NCBI GenBank assembly: GCA_022009755.1
Contig: CP091722.1
Span: 1,372,001 to 1,436,000 of the forward strand
Source: Oscillospiraceae bacterium
GTDB taxonomy: Bacteria > Bacillota > Clostridia > Christensenellales > QALW01
DNA: 64,000 nucleotides
Direction of reading: 5' to 3'
Positions 57,751 to 64,000 of the stretch are shown here, one piece after another. A program made the translations under genes and the position numbers. The first letter of the stretch is position 1. Every line of letters starts with the position of its first letter. The notes beneath the pieces were generated by a model, which searched no databases, had not been told where the DNA came from, and was given only the letters and a program-made list of their open reading frames with translations.

Positions 57751-58584
57751 ATGAAAAACACACAAAAATGGTTGCTCATAGTCTTTACCGCTTTAACGCT
57801 CGCGGTAGTCAGCACGGCAGTGCTTGCAGCCGGATTGCCGCAGGAAACAGGTTCCGCTGCTTTACCTAAAACAACTCCGGAACGCCGCACCGATATACCT
57901 ATGCGCACTACGGATCTTAGCCTGTTCCGCCTTGAAAAGGGCAGCCGTGCCCTGCAGATAATGAAGGAGGTGGCCGCCTGTAAAAAAATACGGGCCTCCG
58001 AAATAGAATATTACAATCTGCTTCCCGAGGAAATAAAGCAGCTTACCCATAAAGAAGCCTGCGCGCGCTATGAGCAGCTGTGCCGGATGGGCTATGATGA
58101 CATTTACAATGCGGATATTTCGGCAAATGAAAAAAACGAGCTGCTGGAAACGCAACACTCTTAACAGCCACCTTTATTTCTATATCCGCCTGACTGCTGT
58201 CGGTAAGGATTACCTTGCGAACCGCTTTGAGGCGGTCGAAGGGGTGCAAAGGGCTGGCAGACGGAATACGGTTACAATCAGGACGACGAACCCGAATACC
58301 CCGAAAATAACCCTCTCGGCAAAAGGTGCCTGTATACCGCCGATTTCATTCTTGAGCTTACAAAGCAGGCAAAGCAGGAGCTTGAGCAAAGCGGCAACAC
58401 GGAATATGCGCTTTATGAGCTGGACTGCCTTGAAGGCTATATGCTTTCCCTGATGGAGAGGGTATTTCTATCCGATGACGACCCCTTCAGTGAAACGGAC
58501 GCACTGCGGATGCAGCTTGACGGCGGAAAAAGCATACCCGAGGTGTTCAGGCAGTATGCCGACAGAAGATACCGGGAATATTGA
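57751..58584 (+). CDS. secreted protein of unknown function (two compensating frameshifts)
   Basis: A signal peptide (KWLLIVFTALTLAVVSTAVLA, cut near residue 27) leads a charged protein. The frame is lost near 58140 and regained near 58249: the middle reads WKRNTLNSHLYFYIRL and FEAVEGVQ in the second frame, then KGWQTEYGYNQDDEPEYPENN and on to FRQYADRRYREY in the first frame. A lost A (CAAAAGGG to CAAAGGG) explains the second shift. Restored length is about 277 residues. It is not a recognised family. The Met-Lys start has GAAAGGA upstream. Confidence 0.65.
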
Positions 58585-58646
58585 AAAATCTTACGGTGAT
58601 TTACCCCGCGCCCGATACAGCCGGGCACAACCGATAAAGAACCTTA

Positions 58647-58673
58647 AAAACCGCAGGCCCCCTGCGGTTTTTT
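58647..58673. terminator. bidirectional terminator between convergent genes
   Basis: AAACCGCAGG / CCTGCGGTTT stem with A-run before and T-run after; serves the secreted-protein gene (+) and comF (-). Confidence 0.88.
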
Positions 58674-58689
58674 GATGCCGCCGCTTGAA

Positions 58690-58870
58690 GGGCAGCGGCT
58701 TTTATAAACAGGGCCGCGGGCGAAGCAGCGATATAAGGCGCGCCGCAAGCGCGAAGCGCGTGCCCGGCGCCGGTGAGCGTGCAGCGAAACGGCGCAGGGC
58801 CGGGGCGAAGCCCCGGCGCGCCGGGTGCGCGAAAATGCGAAAGCCAAAGCGGCACCGCCGCCCGAAAACA
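58690..58870. repeat. GC-rich cluster of hairpins next to comF
   Basis: About 180 very GC-rich bases with nested perfect hairpins whose loops centre on GAA/TTC, e.g. GCCGGGGC-GAA-GCCCCGGC (about 58797-58815) and GCGC-GAA-GCGC, plus GGCGCGCC occurring twice. On the minus strand (the comF 3' region) the loops read TTCG-like. The open frames seen here are compositional. It may be a structured RNA or a dispersed repeat. Confidence 0.5.
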
Positions 58871-58885
58871 TAAGCAAGAGCCGCT

Positions 58886-59695
58886 TCAGCCTTCACCCTG
58901 CTGCGAGTCAAAGGCGGGAACGGAGGCAAAAACCGCCGCATAAACCCGATGCGCACCGTTTTCCGTAAGCAGCTGCGCACAGGCATCCACGGTGGAGCCG
59001 GTAGTAAGCACATCGTCAATTATCAGTACGGTCTTACCCTCAGGCGGTTTTATGCACATAAGGCTGTCTGCATAATTTCTGCGCCGCTGCTCTGCCGACA
59101 GCTCATGCTGCGGCTTTGCGCCCTTTTTCTGCCGGAGAAATTCATCATAGGGCAGCCCGAGTATTGCTCCGACGCGCAGCGCAAGCTCTCGGCTTTGGTT
59201 GTATCCTCTCAGTATCATGGCCTCCCGCCTTGAGGGCACGCTTGTTACTACATCCACGCGGGAAGCAAAATCGCACACCGAGGCAATATCCTGCGCCATG
59301 GCATCGGCTGCGTAAATTGCATCGCGGAATTTGAAGGCATACACCAGCTTTTTGCAGCTGCCCGTATAGTTATATGCCGCAACCGCACGGCAAAAGCTGC
59401 GTCCGCCGCGGCAATCGCTGCATATATCTTCCTTTCCCGCCCTGCCGCATATATGACAGCAATGCTCCACGGGGCGCAGGGTGCGGGCACACTCCCGGCA
59501 CAGATGATGACGGTCCAGCTCCAGCTCGCTGCCGCAGCCGAGGCAGGGAAAATCCTCCGGGAAAAAAGTATATTTGGCTATTGTATCAAGTATACGCGCC
59601 ATGCGCCCCTTTTTCGCCGCCGGCACTGCCGTGTTTCCGGCTTGCACACCGCCCGCAGCTGCTTTATCCGAAGCATTCCCTTCGTTTTTGCTCAT
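58886..59695 (-). CDS. comF: ComF-family phosphoribosyltransferase-like competence protein
   Basis: The 269-residue protein has a Pro/Ala-rich N-terminal tail (about 35 residues), two zinc-binding Cys pairs (CLGCG...CREC, CCHICG...CSDC) and a phosphoribosyltransferase fold with the PRPP loop VLIIDDVLTTGST. ComF helps bring single-stranded DNA into the cell during transformation, acting with PriA and ComFA; its enzymatic role is not established. It lies 112 bases after recD2 on the same strand. Confidence 0.92.
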   Translation of the reverse strand: MSKNEGNASDKAAAGGVQAGNTAVPAAKKGRMARILDTIAKYTFFPEDFPCLGCGSELELDRHHLCRECARTLRPVEHCCHICGRAGKEDICSDCRGGRSFCRAVAAYNYTGSCKKLVYAFKFRDAIYAADAMAQDIASVCDFASRVDVVTSVPSRREAMILRGYNQSRELALRVGAILGLPYDEFLRQKKGAKPQHELSAEQRRRNYADSLMCIKPPEGKTVLIIDDVLTTGSTVDACAQLLTENGAHRVYAAVFASVPAFDSQQGEG

Positions 59696-59807
59696 GCTCC
59701 CGCCTCCTTTATGCGGATATTTGATATTTGCTGTTTCACGCTGTCTTATATGGCCTGATACTCCCTTATCCGCCGTCTTACGGTACTTTTACGCCGCAGC
59801 CGCAGCT

Positions 59808-62010
59808 TCAGCTTATTTCTTCCGTCTTCTGCTCCGACACCGCTTTTTCGATAAGCCCGGAGAGATTGCTGTACCGCGCGCTTATTACATTATTGTTTAT
59901 CATATTTGCAACGGTTTCCCTTTTTCCTACAAGCACCACGGCGTTTTTTGCCCGTGTAACGCCGGTATATAGCAGATTGCGCACATACAGCATGGGCGGA
60001 CCGCTTACAAGGGGCATAACCACTATTTTGAACTCGCAGCCCTGGCTTTTGTGCACGCTTATGGCATAGGCCGGCATAAGATCTTCAAGGGAGGCGGAAT
60101 CGTAGCGTGCCTCCTTGCCGTCCTCAAAGAGCACCGCCGCCTCGCCCTTGAGCACCTCGCTTATATATCCGATATCGCCGTTAAACACGCCCTCTCCGTC
60201 CTCAAGCGCACCATTGGGCAGGGCTCTGCGCCACTTTACGGTATAATTATTGCGCGTCTGCATGACCTTATCGCCCAAACGCAGGATATTATCGCCCTGC
60301 TTAAGCTCCGGCTTAAGGCGTTCCGGCGGGTTAAGCGCCTGCTGAAGCAGACGATTCATTTGTATTACGCCGCACCCGCCCTTTTTCTGCGGGCAGAGCA
60401 CCTGTACATCCCGCACGGGATCCGCTCCGAAATATGCGGGCAGGCGGCGCGTGCACAGGGCAAGCACCGATGCGGCGGCATCCTCCTGCGTGGCCCGGCT
60501 TTCAAAAAAGAAATCCGTACTTTTATTGTCAAGAACGGGCATTTGCCCGTTGTTTATACGATGGGCGTTAAGCACTATCATGCTGTGCTCGTCCTGGCGG
60601 TATATATCCGTAAGCCGCACCGTAGGCACGCAGCCGGAGGCTATTATATCCCGCAGCACATTTCCCGCCCCGACGCTGGGCAGCTGATCCGCATCCCCCA
60701 CCATTATAAGGCGGCAGGGGCGCGGAAGGGCCTGAAGCAGCGCATACATAAGCCAAAGGTCTATCATGGAGGCCTCATCGGCAATGACCACATCCGCCTC
60801 CAGCGGGTTATCCTCATCATGCGAAAAGCCGCCCTCGGACGAATAGTCCAACATGCGGTGTATTGTTCCCGCCTCCGCACCCGTTGCCTGGGACATACGC
60901 TTGGCCGCCCTTCCGGTGGGCGCGCACAGCATCACGCGCTGACCGTGACGGTACAAAAGCCCCAATATGCAGCGGATAACGGTGGTTTTGCCGGTGCCGG
61001 GGCCGCCCGTTATTACGCATACACCGCTTTGCAGCGCCGTGCGCACGGCGCTGCACTGGGCAGGCGCCAGCCTTATGTCCGCCTCCTGCTGCACCTGCTC
61101 CAGCTCTTTTTCGGAAAAAAGGCTGTCCGTTTCCCCGGCAAGGGCAGCAACGGCAAGGGCGCATTTCTGCTCGCAGTAATAGGCCGGGGGCAGATAGATC
61201 GCTTTCTCGCCGTTTACGGGGGCGCATATAAGCCGCTTCTGCGCGCAGTCCTGCTCCAGCACCTCCTGCGCAATGTGTTCCGGCACGCCCAGCAGCTCCG
61301 CCGCCCTGCGCAGCAGCTCCCTTTCGGGCAAAAAGACATGCCCCTCGCCCTGTGCCTCCTTGAGCACATGCATAAGCCCGCCGTCTATCCTGAAGGGGTC
61401 CTGCGCGCCTATGCCCAGCCTTCGCGCCGCAGCGTCGGCGCTGCGGAAGCCTATGCCCTCCACCCGTTCCACAAGGCTGTACGGGTTGCTTCTCAGCTGC
61501 TGCTGCACGCCGAAGCCATACTCCTTCAGGATGCGGCTCTGCATGGCGCTGCCGAAGCCGAGGGACTGCAAACATGGCGTCCTGACGCAGCGCCGCCACC
61601 TCCGCGTAGCTGCGGGCTATCATATCCGCCTTGGTTTTGCCTATGCCCGGAACCTCGCGCAGACGCCCCGGAGCGCAGTCCATTATATCCAGCGTTTCCG
61701 GCCCGAAGGTATCCACTATCGCCCGCGCCGTGCTGGGGCCTATGCCGCGTATAAGCCCGGAGGCAAGATATTCCTCTATATCCGCCAACCCCTCGGGGCG
61801 CACCGGGCGCATGCCGGAGGCATTAAAGCGAAGGCCGTATTGGCTGTGCTGCTGCCAGTCGCCCTCCACCTCAACATATTCTCCTTCGTTTATTGCGGCA
61901 AAGCTGCCGCACACCGTGGTAAGCTCATCGTTTCCGGCAAGCTCAAAGACGGTGTAGCCGTTTTGCTCATTACGGTATATTATGTTGTATATGCTGCCTC
62001 TTAAAACCAT
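59808..62010 (-). CDS. recD2: RecD2-type SF1 DNA helicase (frameshifted)
   Basis: The protein has an N-terminal OB-like region (MVLRGSIYNIIYRNEQNGYTVF), a helix-hairpin-helix block (GIGPSTARAIVDTFG, VPGIGKTKADMIARSY), and SF1B helicase motifs GGPGTGKTTVIR (Walker A), VIADEASMIDLW (II), VGDADQLPSVGAG (III), YAISVHKSQGCEF (V) and LLYTGVTRAKN (VI). RecD2 is a 5'-3' helicase acting outside RecBCD in repair and replication restart. The frame shifts near 61573 (QDAMF / LQSLGFGSAMQ) in a T-run. Restored length is about 733 residues, as expected. Confidence 0.93.
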
Positions 62011-62164
62011 AGCGCTCCCCGATTATGCCGCCTGCCTGAGCCTCCGCCCCGTATTTATTAAACCGAAATATATGATACCACATTTTTCTTTTATAATCAA
62101 TGCCTCAAGAGCTGCATAAAGCGTGCGCGTTGGATATAAAACCCGTTATAATGCCCCGAAAACA

Positions 62165-62198
62165 CAAAAACCGCGGCACCTTATCAGAATGCCGCGGC
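62165..62198 (-). terminator. metK terminator
   Basis: Minus-strand TGCCGCGG-type stem (CCGCGGCA / TGCCGCGG) followed by TTTTTG. Confidence 0.85.
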
Positions 62199-62251
62199 AG
62201 AGAAATATTATTTTAACGATCTCGCCCGTATTTCGGCTGATGCCCGCACCG

Positions 62252-63424
62252 TTATACAAGCGCCTTAAGCGCTTCCGTCATATCGGTACGCTCCCAAGGC
62301 AGATCGACATCGGTTCTGCCGAAATGCCCGTACGCCGCCGTGGGGGTATATATGGGACGGCGCAGATCCAGCCTGCGGATAATCGCCTCGGGGCGCATAT
62401 CAAAGGCCCTGCGAACGGCCTGTGCAAGGCGTTCGTTATCCGTCTTGCCCGTTCCGAAGGTCTCACACAGCACACTTACCGGCTCCGCCACGCCGATTGC
62501 GTAGGCCAGCTCTATTTCGCAGCGCTCCGCAAGCCCGGATGCCACTATATTCTTTGCCATATAGCGCGCCATATATGCCGCCGAACGGTCCACCTTAGTG
62601 GGATCCTTGCCGGAAAAGGCTCCGCCGCCGTGGCGCGCATATCCGCCGTAGGTGTCCACGATTATCTTCCTGCCGGTAAGCCCCGTATCGCCGTGCGGGC
62701 CGCCCACAACAAAGCGTCCGGTGGGGTTTACAAGATATCGGGTGTGTTTTATAAGCTCCCCGGGCAGAACCGGCTTTATGACCTGCTCCACCACCGCCTG
62801 AGTAAGCTCCTTAAGGGATATCTCCGGGCTGTGCTGAGTGGAAAGCACCACGGTGGGAACGGACACGATATTTCCCCTGTCGTCATACTCCACCGTTACC
62901 ATGCTCTTGCCGTCCGGGCGCAGAAAGGGCAGCGTTCCGTCCTTGCGCAGAGCCGCAAGACGGCGCGTGAGCCTGTGCGCATATTCTATGGGCGCCGGCA
63001 TAAGGCTGTCCGTTTCGCTGCAGGCATACCCGAACATCATGCCCTGGTCGCCCGCACCGGTGGAGGCAAGCTCGTCGGTTGCGCCGTCCCTTTTTTCAAG
63101 AGCGGCATTCACGCCCATGGCAATATCGGGGGACTGCTCGTCAATGCTCAGCAGCACGCCGCAGCTGTCGCCGTCAAAGCCCGCCTCCCGGCTGTCGTAG
63201 CCTATATCCTTTACCGCCTTGCGCACAATGCGGGAATAATCCACATTGCCGTTGAAGCTCATCTCGCCCATGACCGTAATAAGGCCGGTGGTGGCAAAGG
63301 TTTCGCAGGCCACGCGCCCCATGGGGTCCTGTGCAATTATGGCATCCAGTATGCTGTCGCTGATTATGTCGCATACCTTGTCCGGATGCCCTTCCGTTAC
63401 CGATTCACTTGAGAACAAACGCAT
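62252..63424 (-). CDS. metK: S-adenosylmethionine synthetase
   Basis: It makes SAM from methionine and ATP. The 390-residue chain has SSESVTEGHPDKVCD (ATP site), GAGDQGMMFGYA, the P-loop-like GGAFSGKDPTKVDRSAAY and the Lys/Asp metal set around FVVGGPHGDTGLTGRKIIVD. Complete, with AAAAGGAG upstream of the start. It is preceded by a SAM riboswitch. Confidence 0.97.
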   Translation of the reverse strand: MRLFSSESVTEGHPDKVCDIISDSILDAIIAQDPMGRVACETFATTGLITVMGEMSFNGNVDYSRIVRKAVKDIGYDSREAGFDGDSCGVLLSIDEQSPDIAMGVNAALEKRDGATDELASTGAGDQGMMFGYACSETDSLMPAPIEYAHRLTRRLAALRKDGTLPFLRPDGKSMVTVEYDDRGNIVSVPTVVLSTQHSPEISLKELTQAVVEQVIKPVLPGELIKHTRYLVNPTGRFVVGGPHGDTGLTGRKIIVDTYGGYARHGGGAFSGKDPTKVDRSAAYMARYMAKNIVASGLAERCEIELAYAIGVAEPVSVLCETFGTGKTDNERLAQAVRRAFDMRPEAIIRRLDLRRPIYTPTAAYGHFGRTDVDLPWERTDMTEALKALV

Positions 63425-63464
63425 AAATAACTATAACTCCTTTTGCGTAATGGATTAGTTTAAT

Positions 63465-63606
63465 AAAAACAAAACCGCCTGCGCAGAGGCAGACGGGTGT
63501 TTTTGAAACCTCATCTGCCGGATTGCTCCGCAGGATTTAGCACAGTGCGCGGCACCGCTGCTGCAGCTTCACAGGGCCTGTCCCTCTGCTGCTCTTGATA
63601 AGGCGA
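63465..63606 (-). promoter_or_regulatory. SAM-I (S-box) riboswitch with terminator, controlling metK
   Basis: On the minus strand the aptamer (63606-63508) begins with CCTTATCAAGAG, then GAGGGACAGGCCC, GAAGC, GCAGC, GTGCTAAATCCTGC and closes with CAGATGAGG, the S-box core. An expression platform follows: CCGTCTGC / GCAGGCGG stem and T-run (63497-63465). When SAM is bound, this terminator forms and metK is off. Confidence 0.93.
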
Positions 63607-63621
63607 TATTTGATTTTTTTC

Positions 63622-63650
63622 ATTATATATCATAAATCCGTTTTTGACCA
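63622..63650 (-). promoter_or_regulatory. metK promoter
   Basis: Minus strand TGGTCA, 17-base spacer, TATAAT (63627-63622), directly before the riboswitch. Confidence 0.6.
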
Positions 63651-63798
63651 GCAAAATATTGCATATTTATTGCTTTTGGGATATTTATTTTGCTTTATCG
63701 CCCGCACCGCCCTCATTTTTATGCCCGATTCTTAAAATACCGCCCGGTGCGCATGTTGATTCTTTAATTTTCTGATTTTTCTGAAAACTTATTAACTT

Positions 63799-63851
63799 TT
63801 TGTGAACAATGACTTTAGGGTATTCACAAACGCAAACGCTTGTGATATAAT
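63799..63851 (+). promoter_or_regulatory. promoter with TTGTGA/TCACAA half-sites for the rubredoxin-like gene
   Basis: TTCACA (63823-63828), 17-base spacer, TATAAT (63846-63851). Three half-sites lie around it: TTTGTGAA (63799-63806), TTCACAAA (63823-63830) and TTGTGA (63840-63845), giving two overlapping inverted repeats, a likely operator. The rest of 63651-63798 is AT-rich and empty. Confidence 0.55.
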
Positions 63852-63929
63852 TACGGCGTAATAAACAAGCAAGAAAGCTTAAAGCAAATAAACAATATAA
63901 AAACAAAAACAAATACGGAGGTAATTATT

Positions 63930-64000
63930 ATGATCAAATGGGTATGCTCAGTTTGCGGTTACACGGTGGAGGGTCCTTCCGCTCCGGATAAATGTCCTCA
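63930..64000 (+). CDS. rubredoxin-type iron protein, N-terminal fragment
   Basis: Only 23 codons fall in the window: MIKWVCSVCGYTVEG and then APDKCP. The CSVCGY motif and the following Cys belong to a rubredoxin-type Fe(Cys)4 site. It may be a rubredoxin, a reverse rubrerythrin or a related oxidative-stress protein; the domain order cannot be seen. CGGAGG lies nine bases before the ATG. Confidence 0.8.
   Translation, partial: MIKWVCSVCGYTVEGPSAPDKCP

Noticed and set aside
58685..58873. Small Arg/Ala-rich proteins in the GC-rich hairpin cluster
   Set aside because: Open frames on both strands have composition-driven sequence and no start signals.
1..64000. Programmed ribosomal frameshifting as explanation for broken genes
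   Set aside because: The breaks lack slippery heptamers with pseudoknots, fall in unrelated housekeeping genes and differ in direction.

Overview
The window looks like chromosome from an anaerobic, endospore-lineage member of the Clostridia (Bacillota). Evidence is a SpoIIID sporulation regulator, an HndABCD-type [FeFe] hydrogenase, an oxygen-sensitive class III ribonucleotide reductase (NrdD/NrdG), AddAB rather than RecBCD, an AgrA/AgrC-like LytTR two-component pair, an S-box (SAM-I) riboswitch and a single-chain PurL. Base composition is mostly GC-rich, with one clearly AT-rich island near 34.1-35.3 kb. I cannot name a genus from sequence alone.

Layout. 1-4.4 kb (-): LytTR response regulator, soluble GHKL kinase, two ABC exporters. 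4.8-6.1 kb (+): PHP-domain phosphoesterase. 6.3-8.6 kb (-): serC-serA. 8.8-12.6 kb (-): purL. 13.0-14.8 kb (+): ammonium transporter fused to a P-II domain, behind a leader terminator. 15.2-20.3 kb (+): GNAT acetyltransferase, GT4 glycosyltransferase, cation efflux protein, QueT, membrane protein, lytic transglycosylase. 20.6-21.3 kb (+): sorbitol-6-phosphate-dehydrogenase-like SDR. 21.7-26.8 kb (+): hydrogenase operon. 27.1-33.7 kb (-): GH20 hexosaminidase, dUTPase, nrdD-nrdG under an NrdR-type operator, iron alcohol dehydrogenase. 34.1-36.6 kb (+): AT-rich accessory patch of small or decayed genes plus a DUF4143 ATPase. 36.7-39.0 kb (+): spoIIID and two lipoproteins. 39.2-46.4 kb (+): addB-addA and a zinc-ribbon protein. 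46.5-55.2 kb (-): complete F1Fo ATP synthase operon followed by a DinG/XPD-like nuclease-helicase. 55.5-58.6 kb (+): serine-palmitoyltransferase-like enzyme, FucU-type mutarotase, secreted protein. 58.9-63.4 kb (-): comF, recD2, metK with its SAM riboswitch. 63.9 kb (+): start of a rubredoxin-type protein.

How it fits together. Hydrogenase, alcohol dehydrogenase and class III RNR describe a fermentative strict anaerobe that disposes of electrons as H2 and alcohol and makes deoxynucleotides without O2. Serine, purine and ammonium genes cover one-carbon and nitrogen supply. AddAB, RecD2, the DinG-like helicase and ComF are DNA repair and uptake functions.

A major caveat: about twenty genes are broken by one- or two-base indels, mostly in homopolymers of 2-6 bases and mostly in housekeeping genes (purL, atpA, atpG, nrdD, hndC, hndD, addA, recD2). 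Restoring a base gives full-length proteins of family-typical size. I treat these as sequence errors and annotate each gene over its full span. The most interesting real features are the Amt-PII fusion with its leader terminator, a b-delta ATP synthase fusion lacking the usual delta N-domain, a Bacteroides-like serine palmitoyltransferase homologue, two arrays of helically phased A-tracts, a GC-rich hairpin cluster next to comF, and the AT-rich island with a duplicated gene start.
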